Positions 14,041 to 23,889 of a stretch of 64,000 nucleotides of DNA are shown here, one piece after another. Position 1 is the stretch's first letter; the number at the start of each line of letters is the position of its first letter. The translations under genes and the position numbers were made by a program. Source of the DNA: Acinetobacter sp. LoGeW2-3 (lineage in GTDB: Bacteria; Pseudomonadota; Gammaproteobacteria; Pseudomonadales; Moraxellaceae); the NCBI RefSeq assembly GCF_002688565.1, contig NZ_CP024011.1:2480001-2544000 (forward strand), read 5' to 3'. The notes beneath the pieces were generated by a model that saw nothing but the letters and a program-made list of their open reading frames with translations, had not been told where the DNA came from and ran no database searches.

Positions 14041-15656
14041 GATTGAACCTCGCCAGTTACGCCTTCTGGAAGAGCTGTGTCTTCTTGCTCGGCTGTTACT
14101 TGAGAATTAGGTTTTTCGAAATGGTATTTACCAGTGTGTAATGAACTTGGTCCTAAACGAGAGAACTTGATCATCAGGTACATTTCAATGATTAGTAATA
14201 CTGTGTAGAACGCAGCTAGTGCAAAGATAGAGCCCATTACATCGCCAGTGCTCAATGTAGAAGCAGACAGGTGTGTAGGCAGTACTTCACCAATCGTCCA
14301 TGGTTGACGACCTACTTCGGCTACATACCAACCGGTTTGCGCTGCAATCCAAGGTAGTGGTAAAGAGAACAGGGCAAATTTCAATAACCAAGGTTTGTTT
14401 TCTGCATTACGTTTAGCAACTGCAAAGGCAGCAAGAACGAACAGAAGTAGCATCAAGAAACCAGAACCCACCATGGCACGGAATGCCCAGAACAGACTTG
14501 GTACATGTGGAATAGTGTCTTTAGCAGCAGCTTTAATGTGTTCGTCAGAAGCATCTACTACATTTTCTGTATATTTTTTCAGAAGTAAGCCGTAGCCAAG
14601 ATCTTTTTGAGTATTTTCAAATGCCGCTTTTACTTCAGCAGACTGATCGCCTGCACGTAATTTTTCCAGTTGTTCGTAAGCCAGCATACCATTACGGATA
14701 CGACCTTCATGTTCAACTAATAGATCCTTGATCCCCATCACTGGAGTGTCGATTGAACGGGTTGCAATGATGCCCATTACATAAGGAATTTTTACTGCAT
14801 AATCGGTACGCATGGTTTCTTGATTTGGGAAGCCAAATAAAGTGAATGCAGCGGGTGCAGGTTCTGTTTCCCATTCTGCTTCAATCGCAGCCAGTTTGGT
14901 TTTTTGAACGTCACCGATTTCGTAACCAGATTCATCACCCAGTAAAATTACAGATAGGGTAGATGCCAGACCGAACACTGCTGCAATCGCGAAAGAACGG
15001 CGTGCAAAAGGAACATCGCGTTTTTTCAGCAAGTAAAAACTTGAAATTGCCAGAACGAAGATTGCACCTGTGACATAGCCTGCAGAAACGGTGTGAACGA
15101 ATTTCACCTGAGCAACCGGGTTAAAGATCAGTGCCCCGAAATCAACCAGTTCCATGCGCATGGTTTCGTAGTTGAATTTCGAGCCAACCGGGTTTTGCAT
15201 CCAGCCATTAGCAACCAGAATCCACAATGCAGACATGTTAGAGCCAAGCGCCACTAACCAGGTCACGCAAAGGTGCTGAACCTTAGATAAGCGATCCCAT
15301 CCGAAAAAGAACAGACCAATAAAGGTAGATTCCAGGAAGAATGCCATTAAGCCTTCAATCGCCAGCGGTGCACCAAAAATGTCACCGACATAGTGTGAAT
15401 AGTAGGCCCAGTTGGTACCGAACTGGAATTCCATGGTCAGACCAGTAGTTACCCCGAGTGCAAAGTTAATCCCGAAAAGTTTCCCCCAGAATTTGGTCAT
15501 GTCCCGGTAAATTTCCTTGCCGGAAACCACATAAGTGGTTTCCATAATAGCCAGGATAAAGGCCAGACCTAAGGTCAGCGGAACGAAAATAAAATGATAC
15601 ATCGCAGTCATAGCGAACTGGAACCGCGAAAGATCGACCACGCTTTCAGCAATCAT
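14037..15656 (-). CDS. cydA: Cytochrome bd ubiquinol oxidase subunit I
   Basis: 539 residues (E. coli 522). It carries the haem and quinol sites: His21 in FAMTAMYHF (haem b595 ligand), a His in [14 protein letters not shown] (b558 ligand), and [13 protein letters not shown], the hallmark of the family. The loop between the second His and GRQPW is a normal-length Q-loop region. I chose the ATG at 15654-15656 (8 bp after AAGGAG) over an adjacent TTG. The start overlaps the cydP stop by one base (TGATG). Confidence 0.96.
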   Translation of the reverse strand: MIAESVVDLSRFQFAMTAMYHFIFVPLTLGLAFILAIMETTYVVSGKEIYRDMTKFWGKLFGINFALGVTTGLTMEFQFGTNWAYYSHYVGDIFGAPLAIEGLMAFFLESTFIGLFFFGWDRLSKVQHLCVTWLVALGSNMSALWILVANGWMQNPVGSKFNYETMRMELVDFGALIFNPVAQVKFVHTVSAGYVTGAIFVLAISSFYLLKKRDVPFARRSFAIAAVFGLASTLSVILLGDESGYEIGDVQKTKLAAIEAEWETEPAPAAFTLFGFPNQETMRTDYAVKIPYVMGIIATRSIDTPVMGIKDLLVEHEGRIRNGMLAYEQLEKLRAGDQSAEVKAAFENTQKDLGYGLLLKKYTENVVDASDEHIKAAAKDTIPHVPSLFWAFRAMVGSGFLMLLLFVLAAFAVAKRNAENKPWLLKFALFSLPLPWIAAQTGWYVAEVGRQPWTIGEVLPTHLSASTLSTGDVMGSIFALAAFYTVLLIIEMYLMIKFSRLGPSSLHTGKYHFEKPNSQVTAEQEDTALPEGVTGEVQS

Positions 15657-15847
15657 CAACGTGTCTCCTTGATTTGGGAAGGACTGCCAGCGATACGCTC
15701 GGCAACTTGAGAGTCAAAATTTTTAGGAATTGTGGGCGCATCGAACCAGATATGTTTGATTGTCAGTAATAGAATGACCTTGATAATTAAAATCAAGGTG
15801 ATCTCTCTGACCACTTTTTGATTTAGATTTTCTGGAACTAAGCTCAT
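15656..15847 (-). CDS. cydP: Putative small cytochrome bd subunit CydP
   Basis: 63 residues. A basic N-terminus leads into one membrane helix ([21 protein letters not shown]), followed by the short D-A-P-T-I-P segment and a polar tail. The pattern of a charged residue, ELxLxLxIKxxLL and an aromatic patch matches the CydP family found ahead of cydA in several gammaproteobacteria. First gene of the operon, overlapping cydA by one base. The family call rests on pattern and position. Confidence 0.75.
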   Translation of the reverse strand: MSLVPENLNQKVVREITLILIIKVILLLTIKHIWFDAPTIPKNFDSQVAERIAGSPSQIKETR

Positions 15848-16499
15848 ATAAATAAGCCTGTTGTTAAAACGTGTTAATTTATTATTAATCTAATGTGGTA
15901 AAAAATAAATAGACCAAACAGTTTAAATAAATATATATTTATAAATATTTGAATATTAATAATTTAAAAATTTAATTTTTTAAAAATTATTCAAAAAATC
16001 TGTGATTATTTTGTGTAACTGAGTGATTTTTAAATCCGACCTTTTTGCTTATATTTATTATTTTAAATCCAATTAAAATACTTGGTTTAATATTAAATTT
16101 TTATCAATTTAAATCTTATTATTACAGTTGGTTTATTCTATTATTAGTCAAACTTAATATTGACTAAAATACTTGGAATTAATAAATCTAGATTTTTAAA
16201 ATAATAGTGATTGTTAGATAGGATTGTTTAATGTTTAAGCAGAATTGGTTTTATGGCCAGTAAATAGGCAAGAACAGATATGAATATGTTCCTTAAGTTT
16301 GATTAAAGAGTTGCACCAAAGTAGTGCTTGGTAGTCGTAACGAATATCAATAAACAGTCTGAGGGTGGTTTCCCTAGCGGCATTGATGCCTTGTACTAAA
16401 TCCTTGTTATTATTGTTTGTCTATGAGCACTGGGTGAGATTAGCCTTGTGATTCTTCAGCTTATTAAAAGTGAAGCTATCAAAAAGACACAAACAAAAA
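15848..16499. other. A+T-rich non-coding region upstream of the cyd operon, with a decayed coding-like patch
   Basis: About 650 bp without an intact gene. 15848-16200 is very A+T-rich and probably holds the cyd promoter, though I could not fix one with confidence. 16235-16420 has higher G+C and an open minus-strand frame with no start codon, described in the findings as a possible gene remnant. Confidence 0.6.
16235..16486 (-). pseudogene. Possible gene remnant
   Basis: On the minus strand a frame of 61 sense codons runs from 16420 to a TAA at 16235-16237 with protein-like composition (for example KDLVQGINAARETTLRLFID). It has no ATG, GTG or TTG start. An in-frame TAG at 16421-16423 separates it from about 20 further open codons upstream. 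The family is not recognised. It could be the eroded 3' end of a lost gene, or chance. Confidence 0.3.
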
Positions 16500-16524
16500 A
16501 AAATGGAGCCGAAGCTCCATTCTT
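16495..16524 (-). terminator. Terminator of the HIT gene
   Basis: AATGGAGC/GCTCCATT with a 4-nt loop (16502-16521). On the minus strand it is followed by a long T-run, 20 bp beyond the stop codon. Confidence 0.85.
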
Positions 16525-16543
16525 ATATTGGTTTAAACCAGAT

Positions 16544-16957
16544 TTATAGGGCTGCTTTGATTTTCTCAGCCAGAGCTTTGATCTTCTCCTGATCACCCAT
16601 CACCAAGGCATGCTTGCCCAGATTATGGAGTGAAGTAGGTACCAGATGGAAATGAACGTGTGGTACAGTTTGACCCGCTGCAGCACCAGAAAGCTGCATT
16701 AACACGATACCTTCCACACCTAAGCCTTTTTCAATAGCTTTGGCAATCTTTTGTACGATCTTGATAGTATATGCAGCCACTTCAGGATCTAAATCAAGCA
16801 GCGTCACCGCAGGCGATTTAGGAATGACCAATGTATGACCGTCTGCCTGAGGCATGATGTCCATAAATGCAAGAACCTGGTCGTCTTCATACACCTTGAT
16901 TGCGGGCAATTCACCACGCAGAATTCGTGCAAAAATATTTTGATCATCGTAAGTCAT
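16544..16957 (-). CDS. HIT-family nucleotide hydrolase/transferase
   Basis: 137 residues. The histidine triad HVHFHLVP (H-x-H-x-H) is near residue 100, and the N-terminal half has the family pattern (IFARILRGELPAIKVYEDD, FMDIMPQADGHTLVIPK). Bacterial HIT/HINT proteins hydrolyse phosphoramidates such as adenosine 5'-phosphoramidate; the physiological substrate is uncertain. It is separated by 31 bp from the YARHG-protein gene upstream on the same strand. Confidence 0.9.
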   Translation of the reverse strand: MTYDDQNIFARILRGELPAIKVYEDDQVLAFMDIMPQADGHTLVIPKSPAVTLLDLDPEVAAYTIKIVQKIAKAIEKGLGVEGIVLMQLSGAAAGQTVPHVHFHLVPTSLHNLGKHALVMGDQEKIKALAEKIKAAL

Positions 16958-16988
16958 GAGGGCATTCCTTGAACGTCATTGAATTAAA

Positions 16989-17258
16989 TTATTTACAGTT
17001 CAATTCTTTCTGACGATCTTTGATCGCGTCAAGACGTTGTTGCTCTTTTTCTGAAAATTTTGGCTTGGTGGTAAAGCAATTGTCATTACCGTACTTTGCT
17101 TTTGCTTCAGGATCTTTAAAACAGAAGCCTTTAGACGCGTAAATCACATCATGATCATTTTTCAGTTTTTTGCATTCCTGCTCAGAAGCTAAAACTGAAG
17201 TTGAAGCCCCTAGCAATGCTGCAAAACTCATCACTGTCGCAACAGTCAATTTTTTCAT
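16989..17258 (-). CDS. Secreted YARHG-domain-like protein
   Basis: 89 residues. The signal peptide is MKKLTVATVMSFAALLGASTSVLA. The mature part has YASKGFCFKDPEAKAKYG followed by NPKF-like TKPKFSEKEQQRLDAI, the layout of the small extracellular YARHG domain, here with extra Cys pairs (C at ECKK, GFCF, DNCF and the C-terminal NCK) that probably form disulfides. Function unknown; a cell-wall or periplasmic role is inferred. Confidence 0.7.
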   Translation of the reverse strand: MKKLTVATVMSFAALLGASTSVLASEQECKKLKNDHDVIYASKGFCFKDPEAKAKYGNDNCFTTKPKFSEKEQQRLDAIKDRQKELNCK

Positions 17259-17340
17259 GCGGGTTTCCTCTGGTGTTAAACCATGTGTCTATACCTAAAC
17301 ACAATATTGGGTTTTGTTCTCACGATTCAATGGCGATATA

Positions 17341-18213
17341 TTACTCAATGGTAATTTTACTCCACGATTCATACATTTTTACCGCAGCAGAAAAGTCGCT
17401 ATTTTCGTCTGCCTGTAGGTTGGCTGCCTGAATCAGGTTCTGGGTCAGCGACAGCAACGGCGCAGATAGCTTGGCATCACGAACCAGATCCACGGCAATG
17501 CCAGTATCTTTGGCAAGTAGTGGTAAAGCAAAGGTAAGTGGGAAGCTGCGGTTTAAAATACGCTGTGGCATTACAGTCTCAGTCACGTTACTTTTACCGC
17601 TTGATGCATTGATACATTCCAGCGCTTCATTCAGACTTACCCCATGCGCTTTTAACGTCGTAAAGCCTTCTGCAACTGCACACAGGTTTACAGCCATTAA
17701 CATATTATTGACCGCTTTTACTGCAAAACCCGCGCCAGATTCACCGACATGCTTGATCAGCTTGCCAAATGCCTGAATAGCCGGAAGGGCTTGTTCAAAA
17801 CCTGCTGCGCTACCCCCAATCATAACAGTTAATGTGCCATTTTCAGCACCGATCGTCTGACCGCTGACAGGTGCATCCAGGAAAATCACACCCTGATCTG
17901 CCAAAGCTTCTTCCAGGCGACGAGCGGCATCTGGTACACCACTAGTGCAATCCACCCAGATACTGCCAGATTTTAATTCCAGACCTTGAACTAAAGCTTC
18001 AACATCGGCACTGGTTGGCAGGCAGGAAAAGATGATATCTGCCTGAATGGCCTGTTCCAGATTCACTGCTTGCGTACCATATTCAGCTGCATGTTGCTCC
18101 GCCTTTGCAGCAGTACGGTTCCATACATAGACCGTATCAAAATGCTTTGGTAAATGTGCAGCCATGCGATAGCCCATAGCACCCAAGCCGAGAAATGCAA
18201 CTGATTGAATCAT
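17341..18213 (-). CDS. NAD(P)-dependent 3-hydroxyisobutyrate dehydrogenase-family oxidoreductase
   Basis: 290 residues from the ATG at 18211-18213, which has GAGG 8 bp upstream; an in-frame TTG four codons earlier is less likely. The N-terminal Rossmann motif is FLGLGAMGYRMA, then DAPVSGQTIGAENGTL (substrate-binding DAPVSGG-type signature), GESGAGFAVKAVNNML with the catalytic Lys, and SSGKSNVTE. The family includes 3-hydroxyisobutyrate, tartronate-semialdehyde and glyoxylate reductases; the exact substrate cannot be read. It appears to be transcribed alone. Confidence 0.88.
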   Translation of the reverse strand: MIQSVAFLGLGAMGYRMAAHLPKHFDTVYVWNRTAAKAEQHAAEYGTQAVNLEQAIQADIIFSCLPTSADVEALVQGLELKSGSIWVDCTSGVPDAARRLEEALADQGVIFLDAPVSGQTIGAENGTLTVMIGGSAAGFEQALPAIQAFGKLIKHVGESGAGFAVKAVNNMLMAVNLCAVAEGFTTLKAHGVSLNEALECINASSGKSNVTETVMPQRILNRSFPLTFALPLLAKDTGIAVDLVRDAKLSAPLLSLTQNLIQAANLQADENSDFSAAVKMYESWSKITIE

Positions 18214-18268
18214 GATAACCCTCAAAATCTTTTCATTAAAAAGTATAAGCTTGAGGGCATCTCTCGAA

Positions 18269-19366
18269 TTATTGCTCTAGTCGAGTAGAACGCTGCTCAA
18301 GCCAAGTCGTTAGTTTAGGCCAAAAAGTATTGGCTGTCTTTTGATTTGACATGAGTCCAAGGTGTCCACCGGGAATCAGGGTGAAAGTCACATCCTTGCT
18401 ACTGGTGAGTTGGGTCAGAGGCTCCGCAGCTTCTTGGGTAACAATCTGATCCGATAAACCGGCACCCACCAGCAGCGAACAGGAAATATTTTTTAGGTCA
18501 ACATGCTTGCCATGCAGATCAATTGAACCGTGTTTCAGCGGATTCTGTAGCCATAGGTGTAGCACCATATCCTGATTAATCCCACCCGGGTAATCGATCA
18601 TTTTATTCAGGAAATTACCCATAGTGGCATGTTCATAGACATGTTCCGGTTTTTCCAGATTCAATAAAAATTGCTTCTGACTCTTAAACCAGCCCACAGG
18701 ATCTAAAAGTTTGAAGCCTAAGGCATTCAAAATTCCCGGGGTATGAATATACTGCTTGGGAATAAGACCTTTATGTACCGTGTCTCGAATCGCTGGGTTT
18801 TGTGAAATGAGTTTATTGGTGGCTTCAAACAGTTTACCGACACGGCCAGAAGCATAACTGTCAATCGGACTGCCCATGACCATCAGGTTTTTCACGTGTT
18901 CGGGAGAATGTAGCGCGGTATACAGGATTACAAAGACACCGGCCATACTCCAGCCATGTAGGGAAATATATGGGCTGTCCGAATGTTCACAAATACGTTC
19001 TATGGCATCCGGAATGGCCTGATCGATAAAAGATAAGAAATTCAGGTTTTTGTGTTTGAAGCTAAAACGGTTCCATTCCACTAGATACACTTCAAAACCG
19101 CTGTGCTGAAAATGCTTCACTAAAGAACGGTAGGGATACAGGTCATAGATATCCATATTAATCGCCAGCGGTGCGACAAAGACCAAAGGTTCCTTAAACT
19201 GTCTCTCTGGTGCTGGATAATGCCGGACTTTATATAATTCAGTTTCCTTGATGTACTCAAATGGGGTTTTCTGAGACAGCACCAGTGAAGAGCTATTGAA
19301 AAACCGTGCACCCAGATGTTTGAGTTTTTTTCGTTGACGTTGCAGATTTTGTTTTAACTGAATCAT
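18269..19366 (-). CDS. PhaC-like alpha/beta hydrolase
   Basis: 365 residues from the ATG at 19364-19366; a TTG 16 codons upstream is a possible start. The sequence FVAPLAINMDIYDLYPYRSLVKHF and VYLVEWNRF resembles poly-hydroxyalkanoate synthase and its relatives. The nucleophile elbow is GWSMAG with Ser, where true PHA synthases use Cys (G-x-C-x-G). The His is in IPGGHLGLM and the acid probably in GLSDQIV. It lacks a neighbouring phaB, phaA or phasin gene. I infer a lipase/esterase-like enzyme rather than a polymerase. Confidence 0.75.
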   Translation of the reverse strand: MIQLKQNLQRQRKKLKHLGARFFNSSSLVLSQKTPFEYIKETELYKVRHYPAPERQFKEPLVFVAPLAINMDIYDLYPYRSLVKHFQHSGFEVYLVEWNRFSFKHKNLNFLSFIDQAIPDAIERICEHSDSPYISLHGWSMAGVFVILYTALHSPEHVKNLMVMGSPIDSYASGRVGKLFEATNKLISQNPAIRDTVHKGLIPKQYIHTPGILNALGFKLLDPVGWFKSQKQFLLNLEKPEHVYEHATMGNFLNKMIDYPGGINQDMVLHLWLQNPLKHGSIDLHGKHVDLKNISCSLLVGAGLSDQIVTQEAAEPLTQLTSSKDVTFTLIPGGHLGLMSNQKTANTFWPKLTTWLEQRSTRLEQ

Positions 19367-19499
19367 AAAGATATTTTGTCCGTGTCCGGTAGGGAGTGAT
19401 CGAAGTCTAAGCAATAATTGCTTATTATGCCTTGACCTGAAATAGCATAGGCGCTCAAAATGTTGGCAATTTTTTACAACAGGCAGCCTTTAGGGGTTG

Positions 19500-20696
19500 A
19501 TGAGCGCAATGAGCCAACACGACGAGATCGAATATCAATTAGACACTTTGGCGATTCGTACCGGTCATACACGTACAGCTGAAGGTGAGCATAGCGAGCC
19601 AATCTTCCTGACATCATCATTTGTATGTGAAAGTGCGGCGGATGCAGCAGCAAAGTTCTCTGGGCAAATTGAAGGGAATACCTACTCTCGTTATACCAAT
19701 CCAACGGTACAAACCTTTGAAAAGCGTTTAGCGGTGCTTGATGGGGCTGAAGCAGCAGTCGCAACCAGTTCAGGTATGGCAGGTGTGCATGCCATCACAT
19801 TGGCCTATTTGAAATCCGGTGATCATGTCGTTTGTTCACGTGCCGTATTTGGTTCAATTATCTCACTATTTGAAAAATATGTAGTGAAATTTGGTGTTGA
19901 AGTTACTTTTGTTGACTTGGAAGATGTTGACGCATGGAAACAGGCGATTCGTCCAAATACGCGTTTATTGTTTATTGAAACTCCGTCAAATCCATTGGCG
20001 CAAGTAGGTGACTTACAAGCAATTGCAGATATTGCACATGAAGCCAATGCCTTATTTGCGGTCGACAATACTTTCTGTACACCAGTGTTACAACAACCGA
20101 TTAAATTTGGTGCAGATTTAGTAGTGTACTCATCAACCAAGTATATTGATGGTCAAGGTCGTGCTTTAGGTGGTGCAGTTGTTGGTTCTGCAAAACTGAT
20201 GGAAGAAATTACTGGTGTGATTCGTACACTGGGTAATTCAATGAGCCCATTCAATGCCTGGATTTTCTTAAAAGGTTTAGAAACTTTAAATCTACGTATG
20301 AAAGCACATTGTGCGAGCGCACAAAAACTTGCAGAATGGCTCGATGCACATCCAAACGTAGAAAAAGTTTACTATGCTGGTTTACCAAACCATCCTGGAC
20401 ATGACCTGGCGAAAAAACAACAATCTGGCTTCGGTGGCGTGGTTTCATTTGTTGTGAAAGGCGAGCGTCAAGGGGCTTGGACTGTTATCGACAATACGCG
20501 TTTCTTGTCGATTACAAGTAACTTGGGTGACGTGAAGTCAACCATTACTCATCCAGCGACAACATCACATGGCAGAATGTCTGCAGAAGCAAAACAAGCA
20601 GCGGGAATTTCTGAAGGTTTAATTCGTGTTTCTGTTGGTTTAGAAGATATTGATGATATTATCCGTGACATTCAGCGTGGTTTAGATCTGATTTAA
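19500..20696 (+). CDS. metZ: O-succinylhomoserine sulfhydrylase
   Basis: 398 residues of the Cys/Met-metabolism PLP enzyme family. The PLP-Lys motif is [12 protein letters not shown], with substrate and cofactor blocks [27 protein letters not shown] and [21 protein letters not shown] SNLGDVKS. The GQGRALGG segment after the Lys and the overall pattern fit MetZ, which makes homocysteine directly from O-succinylhomoserine and sulfide. AGGGG stands 4-8 bp before the chosen ATG; the TTG just upstream and an ATG at 19509 are alternatives. Confidence 0.9.
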   Translation: MSAMSQHDEIEYQLDTLAIRTGHTRTAEGEHSEPIFLTSSFVCESAADAAAKFSGQIEGNTYSRYTNPTVQTFEKRLAVLDGAEAAVATSSGMAGVHAITLAYLKSGDHVVCSRAVFGSIISLFEKYVVKFGVEVTFVDLEDVDAWKQAIRPNTRLLFIETPSNPLAQVGDLQAIADIAHEANALFAVDNTFCTPVLQQPIKFGADLVVYSSTKYIDGQGRALGGAVVGSAKLMEEITGVIRTLGNSMSPFNAWIFLKGLETLNLRMKAHCASAQKLAEWLDAHPNVEKVYYAGLPNHPGHDLAKKQQSGFGGVVSFVVKGERQGAWTVIDNTRFLSITSNLGDVKSTITHPATTSHGRMSAEAKQAAGISEGLIRVSVGLEDIDDIIRDIQRGLDLI

Positions 20697-20725
20697 TTTT
20701 TATAAATTTATGTTCGGAGATTTTT

Positions 20726-21055
20726 ATGAACATTAACATGTTAATGCAGCAAGCCCAGCGCATGCAAAAGGAAGTGGAAAATAACCTGAAAAAAGCCAAA
20801 GAAGAGCTTGCACTGGTAGAAGTACATGCTGAAGCAGGTGGTGGTCTGGTGAAAGTGACCATGACTGCACGTAATGTAGTGAAACGCATTCAGATCGATC
20901 CAGAACTTCTGCAAGATGATCCGGATATGATCGAAGACCTGATCGCTGCAGCAATGAATGATGCGGCGCGTCAGGCTGAAGCCATCTCTGAAGAACGTAT
21001 GAAGTCTGCAAACCAAGGCATGGGTTTACCTCCAGGTCTGGCTGGCTTGTTCTAA
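20726..21055 (+). CDS. ybaB: YbaB/EbfC nucleoid-associated protein
   Basis: 109 residues (E. coli YbaB 109). It begins with an amphipathic helix ([20 protein letters not shown]), followed by the beta-rich core [30 protein letters not shown] and a closing helix with [11 protein letters not shown]. The protein is a DNA-binding dimer. It lies 13 bp upstream of recR, the standard ybaB-recR pair. Confidence 0.95.
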   Translation: MNINMLMQQAQRMQKEVENNLKKAKEELALVEVHAEAGGGLVKVTMTARNVVKRIQIDPELLQDDPDMIEDLIAAAMNDAARQAEAISEERMKSANQGMGLPPGLAGLF

Positions 21056-21068
21056 GGAAATATGCGCA

Positions 21069-21665
21069 ATGTTTAGTGATCGTTTTGATCAACTGGTTCA
21101 AGCATTACGCATCTTGCCAAGCGTTGGGCCGAAATCGGCTCAACGTATGGCATTGCACCTGATCATGAAAAACCGTGAAGGTGCGATTGGTCTGGCGCAT
21201 GCATTGACTGAAGCGACCAACCATATTCATGAATGTTCGGTCTGTCATTCATTGACTGAAGATGAAGTCTGTAATATCTGTACATCGACTGAACGTGATG
21301 ATGAACTGCTTTGTGTGGTGGAATCACCGGCTGATGTCATGGCAATTGAACAGAGTGGCAGCTTTCGTGGTAAGTACCATGTGTTGGGCGGACATTTGTC
21401 ACCGCTGGATGGTATTGGACCAGAAGAAATCGGTATTCCGTATCTGCTGGAGCGTTTAAACAGAGGTCAGATCCGTGAAGTGATTCTGGCAACGAATGCT
21501 ACTGTAGAAGGCCAGGCCACTGCACATTATCTGATGGAAGCCAGCAAGCATTTGCCGATTCAGATTACCCGGATCGCCCAAGGTGTACCGCAAGGTGGTG
21601 AACTGGAATATGTGGACAGTCATACCTTGAGTCAGGCTGTACATAACCGCATGCGGATGAAATAA
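21069..21665 (+). CDS. recR: Recombination protein RecR
   Basis: 198 residues (E. coli 201). A helix-hairpin-helix (LRILPSVGPKSAQRMALHL) is followed by the four-cysteine zinc site (CSVCHSLTEDEVCNIC) and a Toprim domain (LLCVVESPADVMAIE, HVLGGHLSPLDGIGPEE). With RecF and RecO it loads RecA at gaps. Its start lies 13 bp after ybaB, so the two form an operon. Confidence 0.96.
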   Translation: MFSDRFDQLVQALRILPSVGPKSAQRMALHLIMKNREGAIGLAHALTEATNHIHECSVCHSLTEDEVCNICTSTERDDELLCVVESPADVMAIEQSGSFRGKYHVLGGHLSPLDGIGPEEIGIPYLLERLNRGQIREVILATNATVEGQATAHYLMEASKHLPIQITRIAQGVPQGGELEYVDSHTLSQAVHNRMRMK

Positions 21666-21854
21666 AATCGTTTCTCCGCAGGCGTTTTACTAAATAGAAG
21701 AACAAGTTAGAAAAATACAAGAATATTCATTCATTTTATCGATATTGTGATCATTAAATTTTATAGCTAAATGTTTATTATTTTGTCATAAATATGAGAA
21801 ATATCAGTTAATATAACTGCATTCGGACATCCAATTACGTTGACTCAGTCATTT

Positions 21855-22997
21855 ATGTTTCAATTTATTCAAGATCAAGCTGGACTCGATCAAGTACTTG
21901 CACAAATGGATCAAAGCTCAGTTTATGCTTTGGATACAGAGTTCATCAAGGTCGATACTTTATGGCCGAAACTTGGTGTGTTCCAGATTAATGTCTGTGG
22001 CAATGTCTATCTACTCGATGGTACGACATTAGATCTGACTGAGTTCTTCAAGCGTCTCTTTGCTGCACAACAGAATATTTTCCATGCTTGCGGTGAAGAT
22101 ATTGATCTGATCTATCACTATACCCAGCAAAAATCTCTGAGTAATGTGTTTGATACTCAAGTAGGCATGGCATTCCTGGGTCATGGTCTACAGGTCAGCT
22201 ATCAGAATGCCTTAAAGCAAATGCTGGACGTGGAGATTGAAAAAGATCAGACCCGTTCAAACTGGTTGGCACGTCCTTTAAGTCATGAACAATTGCTGTA
22301 TGCGGCTAATGATGTGCATTATCTGGTACATCTGGGTGACCAGATCAAAACAGAGCTGAAGCAAAAGCATTTACTGGATTTTGCTCTGGAAGATTGCCGT
22401 TTTATGACTCAGGAAATTGGTCAAGAAACGCCAATCGAGTTGCTGTATCAGGATGTAGGCAACTATCGCCATTCACGCCGTCAACTGATGCAGCTGCAAC
22501 AGCTTGCAGTATGGCGTGAGCAGATTGCCAAGGCGCTGAATATTCCACGCAGCTTTATCATGAGAAACTCAACCATGATTAACCTGGTGGAAAAGAATCC
22601 GAAAAATATGTTCCAGCTCAGCACTGTGAAGGACCTACGTGCCAATATCATCCGTGATCATGGAAAATGTATTCTGGATCTGCTGAAATTCCTGCCAGAT
22701 CAATCTGAATGGCCGCTACGTTTGGCACGCCCAATCCGTCATTCTTCTAATGACATCGGTACAAAAATTGATGCCATTATTCAAAATGTGGTGGATGAGA
22801 CCTCAATTCCAAAAGAAGTGCTGATGCGCAAGAAATGGATGAGCGCGTTGTACCAGCATGTTGTATTCCATAATGATGAACAGGATCTGCCGGACTTCCT
22901 GCTTGGCTGGCGTTATGAACATCTGACCAAGCCATTAGTTCAGTTGCTACGCCAGGATGAATCCTATCTTTCTACGCAAATGAAAGTTGTCGACTAA
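21855..22997 (+). CDS. rnd: Ribonuclease D
   Basis: 380 residues from the ATG at 21855; an in-frame TTG at 21840 would add five residues. The DEDD 3'-5' exonuclease core is visible: DTEF (Exo I), HACGEDIDLIYH (Exo II) and LLYAANDVHYLVHLGDQ (Exo III). A C-terminal HRDC-type helical region follows (RRQLMQLQQLAVWREQIAKALNIPRSFIMRN). RNase D trims tRNA 3' ends. The YcgL gene follows, an arrangement also found in pseudomonads. Confidence 0.94.
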   Translation: MFQFIQDQAGLDQVLAQMDQSSVYALDTEFIKVDTLWPKLGVFQINVCGNVYLLDGTTLDLTEFFKRLFAAQQNIFHACGEDIDLIYHYTQQKSLSNVFDTQVGMAFLGHGLQVSYQNALKQMLDVEIEKDQTRSNWLARPLSHEQLLYAANDVHYLVHLGDQIKTELKQKHLLDFALEDCRFMTQEIGQETPIELLYQDVGNYRHSRRQLMQLQQLAVWREQIAKALNIPRSFIMRNSTMINLVEKNPKNMFQLSTVKDLRANIIRDHGKCILDLLKFLPDQSEWPLRLARPIRHSSNDIGTKIDAIIQNVVDETSIPKEVLMRKKWMSALYQHVVFHNDEQDLPDFLLGWRYEHLTKPLVQLLRQDESYLSTQMKVVD

Positions 22998-23148
22998 ATC
23001 CGAAGTGGATGCTCGCCTGAAAAATTGATTAAAGAAAGAGCAATTATACAAAATCACGACTGATGCGTTAATTATGGCTAATGCCTCAAAGGATGTTTTG
23101 AGGTATCCTTGCCACTGATTTTTCTAAATTGTTGTCTGAATCAAAATC

Positions 23149-23454
23149 ATGCAAGTGTCTATCTACAAATCGAGCAAAAAGGACGAAATGTACCTTTATG
23201 TGTCTCGTCCGGCTGATGAAAATGAAGCTGAAACTTTCGATCCACTTCAGGTACTGGGCGATGCTGTCCGCGTAGCGTTTGGTCGTGCGACTTTTGTCAT
23301 GCATCTTGAACTGAGCGAAACCCGTAAGCTGGCACGTGCCAATGTGCTGCATGTGATGGACTCTATTGAAACTCGTGGTTTCTTCCTGCAAATGCCGCCT
23401 GAAGGTTTAATTAATCCGAATGCTGTAGAGCCAGAAGGTCTGCGTGGTGCTTAA
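23149..23454 (+). CDS. YcgL-domain protein
   Basis: 101 residues with the YcgL pattern: [16 protein letters not shown] at the start, [23 protein letters not shown] in the middle, and [21 protein letters not shown] near the end. It is a small soluble protein of unknown biochemical role often found next to rnd. It lies 151 bp after rnd. Confidence 0.85.
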   Translation: MQVSIYKSSKKDEMYLYVSRPADENEAETFDPLQVLGDAVRVAFGRATFVMHLELSETRKLARANVLHVMDSIETRGFFLQMPPEGLINPNAVEPEGLRGA

Positions 23455-23475
23455 TGTTTATTCAGGAGTTGTAAA

Positions 23476-23868
23476 ATGAATGGTTATGTAACTGTATTAG
23501 ATTCAATTCCTGAAGAATCGATTGCCATCACGGTGTATCTGATTGGCAGCGCGATTGCATTGCTGTGCTGGTACGGCGTGACCAAGCGCCTGCCAAAACC
23601 GGCAGGTGGCTTTCTCTGGATTGTCGGATTTGCCATTCTGCTGACACCGACGGTATCTGAAGGTCCGAATGCTTCATTGGCGCCGGCAATTTTTGGATTG
23701 ATGTTTGGTGTATTGACCAAGGAACAAGAACTGGTCTGGATCAATGCCTCACTGATTCTGTTCGTGATAGGGATCGCGTCACTGATCGGCTATTGCTGGT
23801 CAACTTATGTAACGAATAAAGCAAAAACTGCTGTAAATACTGTAAACAAAAATACTTCACCGCTGTAA
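23476..23868 (+). CDS. Inner-membrane protein of unknown function
   Basis: 130 residues with three to four hydrophobic helices (SIAITVYLIGSAIALLCWYG, GFLWIVGFAILLTP, LAPAIFGLMFGVL, LILFVIGIASLIGYCW) and a polar C-terminal tail. It starts 21 bp after the YcgL gene, with AGGAG upstream, and 21 bp before the MoxR gene. The tight spacing suggests a ycgL-membrane protein-moxR-VWA transcription unit. Family not recognised. Confidence 0.75.
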   Translation: MNGYVTVLDSIPEESIAITVYLIGSAIALLCWYGVTKRLPKPAGGFLWIVGFAILLTPTVSEGPNASLAPAIFGLMFGVLTKEQELVWINASLILFVIGIASLIGYCWSTYVTNKAKTAVNTVNKNTSPL

Positions 23869-23889
23869 ATAGAAAAATAAGGTTAAATC

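Noticed and set aside
15848-16000. Possible ArcA- or FNR-like boxes ahead of the cyd operon
   Set aside because: The region is so A+T-rich that partial matches arise by chance, and no full consensus was found.
16313-16327. GCACCAAAGTAGTGC, resembling an NtrC-type site
   Set aside because: No sigma-54 promoter (TGGCAC-N5-TTGC) is nearby and no nitrogen gene is adjacent; it lies inside the possible gene remnant.
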